Positions 1 through 8,488 of a stretch of 64,000 nucleotides of DNA are shown here, in pieces (position 1 is the stretch's first letter; every line of letters starts with the position of its first letter). The notes below the pieces were generated by a model. It saw only the letters and a list, made by a program, of their open reading frames with translations. It searched no databases and was not told where the DNA came from. A program made the translations under genes and the position numbers. This DNA is from Ga0077527 sp964433345 (lineage in GTDB: Bacteria; Pseudomonadota; Gammaproteobacteria; Burkholderiales; SG8-41): assembly GCA_964433345.1 (NCBI GenBank), contig CAYSQJ010000008.1, positions 1-64,000 of the forward strand, written 5' to 3'.

Positions 1-773
1 AACGTAGCACGGCCCTTCCAGAAAGTACAGAACCTATTTATGAAATGACTTCTAGACAGATCGGCCAGGTTCGGCAACATCCAGATCGCATCGGCCTCCA
101 GTGCCGAACCGTTGCCCAGCAGCGACGCTAGCAACGAACCAGGACAAGAAATGCGAATCCGGTGCACGAGGTACTCGGCGTCCTGCCGCCGCAAATTCAT
201 TGTCATGCCTTCCGGAAACCCCGCAGGGATCTTCGGGAAGTGCGGATCGGGATCCCAGTTGTCGGCGTACTCGCCGCCAAGTTCACGCTCGATTTCCGCT
301 GCGGCGTGCCGCCGACGGCGGTAAAACGTGTCCAGCCACCGGCGATAACGCTCCTGGCTACCGGGGAAGCGGCGAATGCCCCACCTGCCAAGCCCTGCCC
401 AATAGATGCTGCTCGGCCAGCGTTTCAGGGCAGCACCCGACTGCCTTCCGATCAGACGCTCGCCTTCACCGACACCAGCCTCGCGCATCGCTTCGAGCAA
501 TCCCAGCTCCGCGGCGCGAAGCTTCCTCGGCAATTCCGCGGACGGCGTTGCTTTGCTTTCAAGCCGCCGATAGAGCCACGGAACAAACAGAAAGTAGCGT
601 GCCCGCGTCTGAACGGTAGTGGTGCCCGGAAAGAAATAGTCGGCGAAAGCGTCGCGAATTGTTCCGATGCCGATCTCGTCCAATGTCCCCTGGTCGCGGA
701 ACTGGTCGATGAAATCGAGCATCGTGCGCCGCGAGGATTCATCGACATCTATCCAGGCGAAACGGGATGGCAT
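1..773 (-). CDS. DUF6361 family protein (C-terminus beyond window)
   Basis: An open frame runs from an ATG at 773 to the left edge without a stop, about 257 residues visible. The start reads MPSRFAWIDVDESSRRTM, followed by an LDEIGIGTIRDAF segment, a YFFPGTTTVQTRARYF segment and an FVPWLYRRLESK segment. This is the N-terminal signature of DUF6361, a family of unknown function often found near restriction or other defence genes. It starts 32 bp after the stop of the type III res gene on the same strand, so it is probably the last gene of that operon. The function is not known. The family call is from memory of the conserved N-terminus; the right-hand end of the protein is not in the window. 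Confidence 0.75.
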   Translation of the reverse strand, partial: MPSRFAWIDVDESSRRTMLDFIDQFRDQGTLDEIGIGTIRDAFADYFFPGTTTVQTRARYFLFVPWLYRRLESKATPSAELPRKLRAAELGLLEAMREAGVGEGERLIGRQSGAALKRWPSSIYWAGLGRWGIRRFPGSQERYRRWLDTFYRRRRHAAAEIERELGGEYADNWDPDPHFPKIPAGFPEGMTMNLRRQDAEYLVHRIRISCPGSLLASLLGNGSALEADAIWMLPNLADLSRSHFINRFCTFWKGRAT

Positions 774-805
774 TCAAGACTCGGCGGCCACGCGTCGCGT
801 AAATA

Positions 806-3397
806 TCACGCAGACAACTCCTGCATCAGCCCCGACCGCCAACCCGCGTAGCTCCCCTTCCGCACTTGCTCGAAGAAGCTCGTGTAGTTCTCGGGCGAAA
901 GGATGTAGAAGTGGTAGCGCCATTTCTCGTCGGCATCCTTCAGCCGCTCGTTGAGCGTTTCGAAATGCTTCAGTCCGTCACGGCATTTGGCACGATTGCG
1001 ATTTGAGTCGTCGCCTTCTGCCTTCACCTCGACGACGAGAATATCGTGCGCCCCGGCAACCTTCAGGAAAAAGTCTGGATTGAAATTCTCGTTTGCGACG
1101 TGCGTCTTCGCTGCTTTCGCGGGTTTGTAGGAATACGGGAATGCATAGCCACCAATATTCGGCATCTTCACGAACGCATCGAACAGACTGCCGTTGGCGA
1201 ACAGCAGATCCGAGAAGCCGCGTTCGGGTTCATGGCTCGCGTAGTGAACATTCCAAGGGAGCTTGAACGCGCTTGAGTCCACTTGATGAATTCGCGCGCC
1301 GATTGCCTTCGCCTGCTCCGAGGCATCTTCTCCGTAGTCGGCGTACATCTTCGTGAATTTCTGATACTGCTCCCAGAGGTGGACTTCATGGCCGTCGAAT
1401 GGCTTGGCATCCCCGTCCACTGTGTAAAGCGCGCCATCTTGCTTAAGCACGCTCTCGGAGAATGACTGCCGCGATATCGCCGCAAGGTCCACAGGCACGA
1501 TTTCCTTCGCGGTCTGGCTCATCCGGGGATGCTCCTTGTCCAGTTCACGGAACATCGGCCCAAAGCCGTGCTGCAGACGAAGCAGGTTCTCCTTGCTGAT
1601 GAACGTGGCGTCCTGCCCGGCTGCCTTGAGTTTCGCCACTATGAATTCCCGCATCCGCTTCTTCGGCCACGCTGCAGCCAGTTTCTCGTCCTTCTCCCTC
1701 AGAAACAGCCGCATTAGCTTCGCGGCATCCTCGATGTCGAACAGCCCGTGATGCTGAATTTCCACCGCCAGCTTCCCAGTCTCCGAAAATGTCGAATACT
1801 CAGTCGTCTTCCGATCCTGCGGTAGAAATTTCACGTCCGGCTCTTTCGCCTTTTCTCGTTTCGTTTCCACCGTAGTTTGCTTCGGCTCGTATCGCAGATT
1901 GTGGAGAGGAAAGACGTATTTGCTCCGGCGCGGGTCGTAGCCCCAGCTCAGCGTGTTCTCCACTTCCAGCACTTCCTTGAGCAGGTTGCCAACCTCCTCC
2001 GACCATGCTTCGTGATTGTTGATGGTCACCAGGGACTCAATCGATAAGCCGGGAGGCACGCGCAACCCGCGGCCAAGCACCTGCGCGATGAGCAGCTTCG
2101 AGGAAAACGCTCGCGATTCGTGCGGCACGATCTGGAAGACGTTTTTCACGTCCCAGCCTTCCGTGAGCATAGACACCGAAATAATCCACTCCACGGGGCT
2201 ACCCGACTCGTCCACCTGTTTCAGCAGGCCAAGGTTCTCCTTCCGACGCTTCTCCGCTGAATCCTTGTCGTCGCGCGGACCATAAACGTTGAGCACGCGC
2301 TTGCCGGCCTCCGTCTTTTTATCCGGCACGCCCGACGTTACCCAGATCGCCTTCTTCTCGGCCTCTTCGCGGGAGATCTTTTCCTTCTTCGCCAGGAAGT
2401 CCACCAACTCGCGCCACACCTCCACGCAACGCGCGATCTCCTGAGTCACCACGATCGAGATCGGCTTCAACTGTCCGCCATACGTCTTCCGGTTCTGCTG
2501 GTGGATCGCGTAGGTCTTCTGCCAGTCGTGCGCGGTGTAGGTGTCCTCCAGCTTGTAATTCGGCTTTTTCACCACCTTGTCGGCGATCGCCTGCTTCAAC
2601 CCGTAGCGGAAAACCACGTCCGGAAAATAGTCGTCGTCCACGTACGGTGTCCCGGTGACGTTCACGATCTGCCGAAAGCCGAAATCTGGATGCTGAAGGA
2701 ACTTCATCCACTCCTTCATTGCCTTGTCCGGCTGACTGAACAGATGGTGGGCCTCGTCGTTCAGAACCAGCGTCCGTGCGCCCTGTCCTTTGAAGCTGTC
2801 GCGAATGGACGAGCCGGTGTTTTCATATACGGCGTGGATGTTTTCTACGCAGATGTCTCCGGCGCGGATCGTCTCATTGCCCCGCTTGATCGCAGGAATG
2901 GCCACCGAAGCGCCCAGCTCCTGCATGATTCCGTACAATTCGCCGTTACCCGCCAATGCGGTGAACTTCTCCAGCAACCCTTCCTCGATGGTCAACGACG
3001 GGCACAACACCAGCACCCGGTCCACCAGCCCTTCGGCCAGCGCAATCGCCGCCAGCGCGTACATCACGTAACTCTTCCCCGTGCCCGTGGCCAAGTCCAG
3101 CGACATGGCCTTGCGATCCCTGAGCGGCATCTTGGCAAGGTAGGCGCCGATGCTTTCGTGACGCAGCCGGATGGAGTCCCGCGCGTTCCAGTTCTCGCGC
3201 CCCAACCGTTCGAGATCCGGGTACTTGTCCGAAACGAGAAAGCGCAGCGTTTCGCGCACGGCGTCGCGCTGGAAGGCATAGCGGTCTGCGCAAACCAGGT
3301 TCAGGAACGCGTCGTACTTGTGGACTACCGCTTCGGTGGCTTCGCGCGTGTCGTCCACCTTGAGCACTTGATCGGCGATGCGGAATTGGAGGCTCAT
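806..3397 (-). CDS. res: Type III restriction endonuclease subunit Res
   Basis: This 863-residue protein is the ATP-dependent helicase/endonuclease partner of Mod, which cleaves DNA after translocation or sliding between unmethylated sites. A Walker A motif (ATGTGKSYVM) lies near residue 103, a DEAH box (LVLNDEAHHLF) near residue 214, and a motif VI-like LIAQVLGRGLR near the middle. The C-terminus has a PD-(D/E)XK nuclease pattern, NPDFFLK followed by ILVVEVKAE near residue 800. Length and domain order match full-length type III Res proteins. Its ATG overlaps the mod stop codon in ATGA, which implies translational coupling. Nothing looks broken. Confidence 0.95.
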   Translation of the reverse strand: MSLQFRIADQVLKVDDTREATEAVVHKYDAFLNLVCADRYAFQRDAVRETLRFLVSDKYPDLERLGRENWNARDSIRLRHESIGAYLAKMPLRDRKAMSLDLATGTGKSYVMYALAAIALAEGLVDRVLVLCPSLTIEEGLLEKFTALAGNGELYGIMQELGASVAIPAIKRGNETIRAGDICVENIHAVYENTGSSIRDSFKGQGARTLVLNDEAHHLFSQPDKAMKEWMKFLQHPDFGFRQIVNVTGTPYVDDDYFPDVVFRYGLKQAIADKVVKKPNYKLEDTYTAHDWQKTYAIHQQNRKTYGGQLKPISIVVTQEIARCVEVWRELVDFLAKKEKISREEAEKKAIWVTSGVPDKKTEAGKRVLNVYGPRDDKDSAEKRRKENLGLLKQVDESGSPVEWIISVSMLTEGWDVKNVFQIVPHESRAFSSKLLIAQVLGRGLRVPPGLSIESLVTINNHEAWSEEVGNLLKEVLEVENTLSWGYDPRRSKYVFPLHNLRYEPKQTTVETKREKAKEPDVKFLPQDRKTTEYSTFSETGKLAVEIQHHGLFDIEDAAKLMRLFLREKDEKLAAAWPKKRMREFIVAKLKAAGQDATFISKENLLRLQHGFGPMFRELDKEHPRMSQTAKEIVPVDLAAISRQSFSESVLKQDGALYTVDGDAKPFDGHEVHLWEQYQKFTKMYADYGEDASEQAKAIGARIHQVDSSAFKLPWNVHYASHEPERGFSDLLFANGSLFDAFVKMPNIGGYAFPYSYKPAKAAKTHVANENFNPDFFLKVAGAHDILVVEVKAEGDDSNRNRAKCRDGLKHFETLNERLKDADEKWRYHFYILSPENYTSFFEQVRKGSYAGWRSGLMQELSA

Positions 3398-5910
3398 TTC
3401 ACGTTCCTCCCTCTTTTCACTACCTTCTTGGCAGATTTCTTCGTTGCCTGGCGCGGCCTACCCTCGAAGTCCGTCCTATGCAGAAGGAGCGCCTTCTCGT
3501 TTCCGTAGCGATCGCAAAGGATGACCATCATTTCCTCTCCCTTGAATTCCTGTTCCGGAATACGCAATTCCAGGCGCTCCGCCTTTTCCAGTCCACCCGC
3601 AGCCTTGAGCGCGTCTTCGCCCCAGAACACCCGGCCCAACCGGAACACGTCCCCGTCGTAGTCCATGTCGACCATCGCCATGGAAAATGTTTCGAAGTTC
3701 TGAAAGTCCTCCGGGTCCGTCGCCAACGTCTGTGCCCGAAATTCGGAAATCTCCAGCACGAAATCGGTCTGCGTGAACAGGCCGTCCTTGCGACTCTCCT
3801 TCTTCGCCTTCCACACCACTTGAGGTTGGGAGATGAAATCGAAGCCCACCGCATCGATGACCTCGTTTACATCCTCTTCCCTCGACGGCTGTTTGAGCGC
3901 GGCCGGCGCACCCTTTTCGATCAACCGCAGCAGCACCGACAGTGGCACCTTCAGGAAGACATACGTTGTCTCCCCCTGCGTGACCTCGTCCTCGGCAAAG
4001 GCCATCGCCACTACCGGTGCGATCACGTAGAAGCGCTCGCCCGGCTTGCCACGCAAGGTGCGGTGCAGGTCGTCCACGTAGCCGTAATCCAGCGTCAATG
4101 TCGGATGGTCCGGGTAATTCCACAGCAGCGCGGAGTGCGTGCCGATGTAACCGTCCAGCGGGAGCCCATAGCGCGCGTGCGGGTGCTCACGGACGCCGAA
4201 GAGCTTTAGAACAAAGGGTCTGTAGTCCACCCAGGCCAGCCCCTTGATCACCGCCATGTCATAGACACCCGCCCGGTAAAGCGCGAACTCCTTCGCCGGC
4301 AGGGGTTGCTCCTTTTCCGCCTTGTCCTTGGGCGCGATGACCGACAGCCGGAACTCCACGGTGGCCACCACTTTCTTCCCTTCTTTCAACTTCACTTCGA
4401 TGCGTTTCGTGCCAGGGCCGTCCTCCGGCTTCTCCAAGCGGTCTTCAGGAATCAGCAGCTTTTCCTCCGGACATACAAGCGACAAGAAAGCACCCTTCTT
4501 CAACAGCCCGTGTTTGCTGACAAGCGCAGCCAAATCGTGAAGGAGGTCCAGCGTAACTTCGCACTCGCCGTTGCGAGCCTTTTCGGTGATGAGCAGTACG
4601 CCCGGTGCGCCCTTGAGGTGATCGACCCAATCATCCACCCGCTCCGGTTCAGCGCGGTCATCCTTCTTCGCCGCGCCGACGCTCGTGGTGAGAGAAAACA
4701 ATCGCTTTTGCGTCGTGTAAATCGCCAACTTACCGCAGTCCATCGCGATCCAGCGCCTGCCAAGCTTCTCTGCTACAGCCGGTGCGGTGCCGCTGCCAGC
4801 AAAGCAGTCGAGCACGATGTCGCCGTCATCCGAGGAAGCCTCAATGATTCTCTCGAGTAGCGCCTCGGATTTCTGTGTTGGATAGTCGACTCTCTCTGCC
4901 GAGGTATTTGCAACCCGACCTACATCAGTCCAGATGGATTGGGGCGCTTGACCATCAGTCTTATCCAAGTACACGATCAAGCCATCCATTCGCGGCGTTC
5001 CATCCTTCTTGGTGGCTATGCGCCCCTCCGCCCACCACTGTTCTAGCTGCTCAATCTTGTAACCCCATCCACGAGTGGGAGGGGGCATCGTCCCCCGCCA
5101 TTTGAACTTTCCGGAATCAGAATTTCGGCGCTCGGCGCAAAGATCTTGAGTCGTAAAAAGTCGTCCGTTCTCGTCTCGTCTGTAGCGCTTGAGCTGAACT
5201 TCTGAAAACGACACTCGCTTCGGGTGCCAGATATGGTCTTCTGCCTTCGTGTAGAAGAATATCGAGTCGTGAACGCGCCCAAACTGACCTGTTTCATTGT
5301 GGGAGTTCGTACGCTGCCAGATGATCTCGTTCTGAAAATTCTCCTCACCAAAAATTTCATCGAGGATTGCCTTTAGATAGTGCCCCTTCTTCGTGTCGAG
5401 GTGCACGTATATGCTGCCATCGTCAGCAAGGACTTCGCGTAGAAGGATCAGGCGGCGGCGGACAAACTCAATGAATTGCGAGCCGAGGACCTTGTCGCGG
5501 TAGGCCTTCTCCTTGTCTTTCATGAAGTCCTGCCGCGTAGCAAACGGCGGGTCGATGTAGATAAGCTTGATCTTTCCGCGCGTGCCAAAGCGGTTCGGCC
5601 CCTGCTGGTCGGCCAGCAGTTCGCGCAGCGCCAGCAGGTTGTCGCCCCACACCAGCAGGTTTCGCCAGTCATCTTCGTGCGGGCGTTCCGCGCAGAACGA
5701 GCGCACCAGTTGCCACGGCGCTGCCGGCGTCTGCGCCAATACTTCCTCGCGCGTCAGCTTCCCGTCATAGACCAGCCGGTATTCCTTGCCAACACTTTCG
5801 GCTTTCCGCCCGTTTGGAAATAGCCGATGCAGCCATTTCTCCGGCAACGGGTTGCCGGTTGCCAGAAGTGCGGTCAGTTCCGAGCGTTCGGCATCGGTCA
5901 ATGGCGTCAT
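3394..5910 (-). CDS. mod: Type III DNA methyltransferase subunit Mod
   Basis: Site-specific N6-adenine/N4-cytosine methyltransferase that gives sequence specificity to the Mod-Res complex. The catalytic motif DPPF (KLIYIDPPFATR) lies in the first fifth of the protein and the SAM-binding motif (LDCFAGSGTAPAV) follows roughly 250 residues later, the order of beta-class enzymes. The intervening region is the expected target-recognition domain. I chose the ATG at 5910 (MTPLTDAERSEL), a typical family N-terminus; a TTG six codons upstream (5928) is possible. The gene starts about 50 bp after higA on the same strand and overlaps res by 4 bp. The C-terminal half of about 400 residues is long but fits the larger Mod subgroup. 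Confidence 0.93.
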   Translation of the reverse strand: MTPLTDAERSELTALLATGNPLPEKWLHRLFPNGRKAESVGKEYRLVYDGKLTREEVLAQTPAAPWQLVRSFCAERPHEDDWRNLLVWGDNLLALRELLADQQGPNRFGTRGKIKLIYIDPPFATRQDFMKDKEKAYRDKVLGSQFIEFVRRRLILLREVLADDGSIYVHLDTKKGHYLKAILDEIFGEENFQNEIIWQRTNSHNETGQFGRVHDSIFFYTKAEDHIWHPKRVSFSEVQLKRYRRDENGRLFTTQDLCAERRNSDSGKFKWRGTMPPPTRGWGYKIEQLEQWWAEGRIATKKDGTPRMDGLIVYLDKTDGQAPQSIWTDVGRVANTSAERVDYPTQKSEALLERIIEASSDDGDIVLDCFAGSGTAPAVAEKLGRRWIAMDCGKLAIYTTQKRLFSLTTSVGAAKKDDRAEPERVDDWVDHLKGAPGVLLITEKARNGECEVTLDLLHDLAALVSKHGLLKKGAFLSLVCPEEKLLIPEDRLEKPEDGPGTKRIEVKLKEGKKVVATVEFRLSVIAPKDKAEKEQPLPAKEFALYRAGVYDMAVIKGLAWVDYRPFVLKLFGVREHPHARYGLPLDGYIGTHSALLWNYPDHPTLTLDYGYVDDLHRTLRGKPGERFYVIAPVVAMAFAEDEVTQGETTYVFLKVPLSVLLRLIEKGAPAALKQPSREEDVNEVIDAVGFDFISQPQVVWKAKKESRKDGLFTQTDFVLEISEFRAQTLATDPEDFQNFETFSMAMVDMDYDGDVFRLGRVFWGEDALKAAGGLEKAERLELRIPEQEFKGEEMMVILCDRYGNEKALLLHRTDFEGRPRQATKKSAKKVVKRGRNVK

Positions 5911-5962
5911 CGGCTTCTTTCTCGGCAATTACTCATTCGTTCCCGGCATGTCGATTCCCGCA

Positions 5963-6277
5963 CTACGCCAGGTGCGGTTGGCCGGTCGGGGATTTTTCCG
6001 GCTTGGTCGGGAGCGTCTTGATCTCCGTGCCCGCATCTTCCTCGGCTATCCGCACGTCGTAGAGCGCCTGCAGATTCATCCAGAACTGCGGGCTCGTGCC
6101 GAACCAGTGTGCGAGACGAAGCGCGGTATCGCCGGTGATCGAGCGCTTGCCGTTGATGATCTGGCTGATGCGGTTCGCGGGCACCCGGATCTGCCGCGAC
6201 AACTCGGTCGGGCTGACGCCGAGCTCGCCAAGTTCGTCGGCGAGAATTTCGCCGGGGTGGATCGGTGTGCGGGCCAT
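5963..6277 (-). CDS. higA: HigA-family antitoxin (XRE helix-turn-helix)
   Basis: A 104-residue antitoxin starting MARTPIHPGEILADEL, the typical HigA/VapI opening. A helix-turn-helix (PTELSRQIRVPANRISQIINGKRSI) is followed by the family segment TALRLAHWFGTSPQFWMNLQ. Antitoxins of this type neutralise HigB and repress the operon. I chose the ATG at 6277 because AAGGAAC sits just upstream and the family begins at this methionine; an upstream in-frame start at 6307 would overlap higB. It lies 13 bp after higB, in the usual toxin-first order, and directly precedes mod. Confidence 0.92.
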   Translation of the reverse strand: MARTPIHPGEILADELGELGVSPTELSRQIRVPANRISQIINGKRSITGDTALRLAHWFGTSPQFWMNLQALYDVRIAEEDAGTEIKTLPTKPEKSPTGQPHLA

Positions 6278-6290
6278 GGTCAAGTTCCTT

Positions 6291-6575
6291 TCAGTGGTAG
6301 TCCACAATTTCGACGTTCGAGGGTCCGCTCTGCCCCTCGGGCCATTCGAGACAGATCTGCCATTGCATATTGATGCGGATGCTGTACTGGCCCTTGCGGT
6401 CGCCTTTCATGCCCTCCAGCGCATTCGATGGCAGCGCCTGAAGGTCTGCAAGACTGGTTGCAGCGTCGAGAATGTCGAGGCGTTTTTCCGCCTGGCGGCG
6501 AAAGCCCTCGAACTCCTTGACGCGCCTCCCTTCGGCAAATTCCTTCGTGCGCTTGTCGCGATAACTCTGGATCAT
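6291..6575 (-). CDS. higB: HigB-family toxin (RelE superfamily mRNA interferase)
   Basis: A 94-residue RelE-fold toxin, a ribosome-dependent mRNA endonuclease in characterised members. The sequence shows the family landmarks: MIQSYRDKRTKEF at the N-terminus, LDILDAATSLADLQALPSN in the middle, LEGMKGDRKGQYSIRIN and QWQICLEW, and a terminal VEIVDYH. The conserved C-terminal histidine is present. It is the first gene of higBA, 13 bp before higA. A plausible promoter lies immediately upstream, close enough that the transcript may be nearly leaderless. Confidence 0.93.
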   Translation of the reverse strand: MIQSYRDKRTKEFAEGRRVKEFEGFRRQAEKRLDILDAATSLADLQALPSNALEGMKGDRKGQYSIRINMQWQICLEWPEGQSGPSNVEIVDYH

Positions 6576-6583
6576 TGCCGGAC

Positions 6584-6612
6584 AACATAGTACGGCATAC
6601 GATATACGTCAA
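6584..6612 (-). promoter_or_regulatory. Candidate higBA promoter
   Basis: On the minus strand TTGACG is followed after 17 bp by TATGTT. The predicted transcription start is only two or three bases before the higB ATG at 6575. The elements match sigma70 consensus well at -35 and moderately at -10. Interleaved CGTA/TACG half-sites in the spacer could bind HigA, but I cannot assign an operator. Confidence 0.4.
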
Positions 6613-6738
6613 GCGTAAATCTGTCTTGTCCGCCATAGCGCGCGGGCGCTGCAAACCGGCTACGACCCTACGCCCGGCCCGTAATGCGCCAAGTAACCCC
6701 CAGGAGCGACTTTGGCTCATGTATTTGAAAAAATTGTG

Positions 6739-6761
6739 TTATCGTAATTTGGCTACGATAA
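6739..6761. promoter_or_regulatory. AbiE operator-like inverted repeat 1
   Basis: A perfect 8-bp inverted repeat, TTATCGTA-N7-TACGATAA, 23 bp in total with spacer ATTTGGC. It lies 60 bp upstream of the abiEi start, and a related copy overlaps the start itself. AbiEi-type antitoxins are known to autoregulate by binding paired 23-bp inverted repeats, so this is the likely distal operator. Confidence 0.65.
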
Positions 6762-6808
6762 TTGTTACTAACTCAATTCATACTGATTTTTATTATTAGT
6801 TTAAAGTG

Positions 6809-6833
6809 TATAATCGTAGTATGGCTACGACTT
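6809..6833 (+). promoter_or_regulatory. abiE -10 box and operator-like inverted repeat 2
   Basis: TATAAT at 6809-6814 is a consensus -10 element. Overlapping it, 6811-6833 is a second copy of the operator: TCGTA-N7-TACGA with spacer GTATGGC, sharing GGC with the first copy. The centres of the two copies are 72 bp apart. The copy covers the chosen abiEi ATG at 6821, so bound repressor would block both promoter and start; the transcript would be very short-leadered. Confidence 0.6.
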
Positions 6834-7558
6834 ATAAAAGTAAACTAAATACCCTCTATACCCGTCTGCCTGCGGGTTCCCCGATCACCTCGGCACAACT
6901 TGCCGCGCTCGGGGTATCGGCCGATCTCGCGGTCCACTATGCCCGCTCTGGTTGGCTCAAGCGACTGGGACGGGGGGTCTATTGCCGACCCGGCGAAGCC
7001 CTGTTGCTGCACCCGAGCCTCGTCGTGCTCCAGCAGCAGATCGCCGGACTTCATGTCGGCGGCAAGACGGCGTTGGAATGGTACGGCGTGCGCCAATACG
7101 TCTCGCAGCAGGCTGCATTGCATTTATACGGCTGGGCGACCGCGCGCCTGCCTGATTGGTTCGGTCAGCATTTCCCGGGCGAATATCACCGCAAGCGGCT
7201 GTTCACCGAGGCGCCAGAGCAGATGCCCGGCGTGGGTCCTTTCGAAAACCGCGACGGCGCGCCACTGGTCTCAACGCCTGAACGAGCGCTTCTTGAGCTC
7301 CTAAGCGAGGTCGGCATCCGTCAACCGCTGCAGGAAGCGAAGGAAATCGCCGAGGGCACCTACAGCCTGCGCGCCGAGATACTGATGGATCTTCTCAAGC
7401 GCTGCACGAGCGTCAAGACGGTCCGGCTCTGCCTGCGCTTCGGACGCGAACTCTCCCTGCCGTGGGTCGGCAAACTCGATGAGGCCGTGCTGCCCAAGGG
7501 CAGCGCCCGGCCGTGGATATCGAAGTCCAAGGATGGGTTACTGGTGCTCAAACCATGA
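6821..7558 (+). CDS. abiEi: Type IV toxin-antitoxin antitoxin AbiEi
   Basis: A 245-residue AbiEi-family antitoxin. The N-terminus carries the expected winged-helix region (ITSAQLAALGVSADLAVHYARSGWLKRLGRGVYCRPG) used for DNA binding, followed by the C-terminal antitoxin domain with GGKTALEWYGVRQYV and LVSTPERALLELLSEV. I chose the ATG at 6821 (MATTYKSK); an upstream GTG at 6806 is in frame but lies inside the -10 region. It overlaps abiEii in ATGA. The family role is to repress the operon and to counteract the AbiEii nucleotidyltransferase. Confidence 0.9.
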   Translation: MATTYKSKLNTLYTRLPAGSPITSAQLAALGVSADLAVHYARSGWLKRLGRGVYCRPGEALLLHPSLVVLQQQIAGLHVGGKTALEWYGVRQYVSQQAALHLYGWATARLPDWFGQHFPGEYHRKRLFTEAPEQMPGVGPFENRDGAPLVSTPERALLELLSEVGIRQPLQEAKEIAEGTYSLRAEILMDLLKRCTSVKTVRLCLRFGRELSLPWVGKLDEAVLPKGSARPWISKSKDGLLVLKP

Positions 7559-8478
7559 ATCAGGTTTATCTCGATACCGCGCGACTGATGATCCAGATCG
7601 CGCCGCTGGTGTTCGCCGACAATGTGTTTGCCCTGAAGGGCGGCACCGCGATCAATCTTTTTGTGCGGGACATGCCTCGGCTGTCCGTCGATCTAGACCT
7701 GGTGTTCATCGATCACCGACTCGACCGGGATAAGGCGCTTGCCAGCATCAACGAGGCAATCCGCAGCGCCGTCGAGCGATTGAAGAAGCGTGGCTTCCAA
7801 ACCCATGCAGCGACCGCGGTCGATGCGGGCGAGACAAAACTCTTCGTGCGTCGCGACAAGCTCGAAGTGAAGGTAGAAGTGAATTTCGTGCTGCGCGGGA
7901 CGGTGCACCCGATTCGCTCGACATCGCTCACCCCGAAGGCGAAAGAGACGCTACTCGCCGACCTGGAACTGCCTGTCGTGTCGCTGGAGGACCTCTACGG
8001 CGGAAAGCTCGTCGCCGCGCTGGATCGGCAACACCCGCGGGACCTGTTCGACGTGATGGAGCTTTTTCTCCACGGAGGAATCACGCCGGAAATCAGGCGC
8101 AGCTTTGTGGTCTATCTCGCGTCACACAACAGGCCGATTCATGAAGTGCTTTTCCCAAATCTTCGAGACATATCCAGTGAATACGAAAGCACGTTCAAGG
8201 GCATGACCACGGAGCCAGTAGAGTTGAAGGCCCTCGTGTCCGCACGCAAGCGCATGATCGCCGAACTGAAAGCGGGCCTCGACGCCGCCGAGCGGGAGTT
8301 CCTGTTATCGCTCGCCCGCAATGAGCCCAATTGGGATTTGCTTGGCATCGAACACCTTGAGCAACTCCCCGGCATCCGATGGAAACTCGAAAATCTCGGG
8401 CGCCTGGCAAAGGCCAACCCGAAGAAGCTCAAGGAGCAAGCCCAGGAACTGGAACGGTTGCTTGGGAAGACCGCTTGA
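7555..8478 (+). CDS. abiEii: AbiEii nucleotidyltransferase toxin
   Basis: A 307-residue DUF1814/AbiEii nucleotidyltransferase. The catalytic motif is visible as GGTAINLF (residues 29-36) with SVDLDLVF (D46 and D48), followed by KVEVNFV (motif III) and DLYGGKLVAALDRQHPRDLFDV (motif IV). Related toxins (AbiEii, MenT) transfer nucleotides to tRNA acceptor ends. I chose the ATG at 7555, overlapping the abiEi stop; an earlier in-frame start would lie deep inside abiEi. All key residues appear intact. Confidence 0.92.
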   Translation: MNQVYLDTARLMIQIAPLVFADNVFALKGGTAINLFVRDMPRLSVDLDLVFIDHRLDRDKALASINEAIRSAVERLKKRGFQTHAATAVDAGETKLFVRRDKLEVKVEVNFVLRGTVHPIRSTSLTPKAKETLLADLELPVVSLEDLYGGKLVAALDRQHPRDLFDVMELFLHGGITPEIRRSFVVYLASHNRPIHEVLFPNLRDISSEYESTFKGMTTEPVELKALVSARKRMIAELKAGLDAAEREFLLSLARNEPNWDLLGIEHLEQLPGIRWKLENLGRLAKANPKKLKEQAQELERLLGKTA

Positions 8479-8488
8479 AACGCAATCC

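Noticed and set aside
162..851. Plus-strand 229-codon frame
   Set aside because: It lies opposite the DUF6361 and res genes, whose minus-strand products have clear family sequence; the plus-strand product has none.
2501..3508. Plus-strand 335-codon frame opposite res/mod
   Set aside because: Low-complexity shadow of high-GC coding DNA; the minus strand encodes recognisable Res and Mod.
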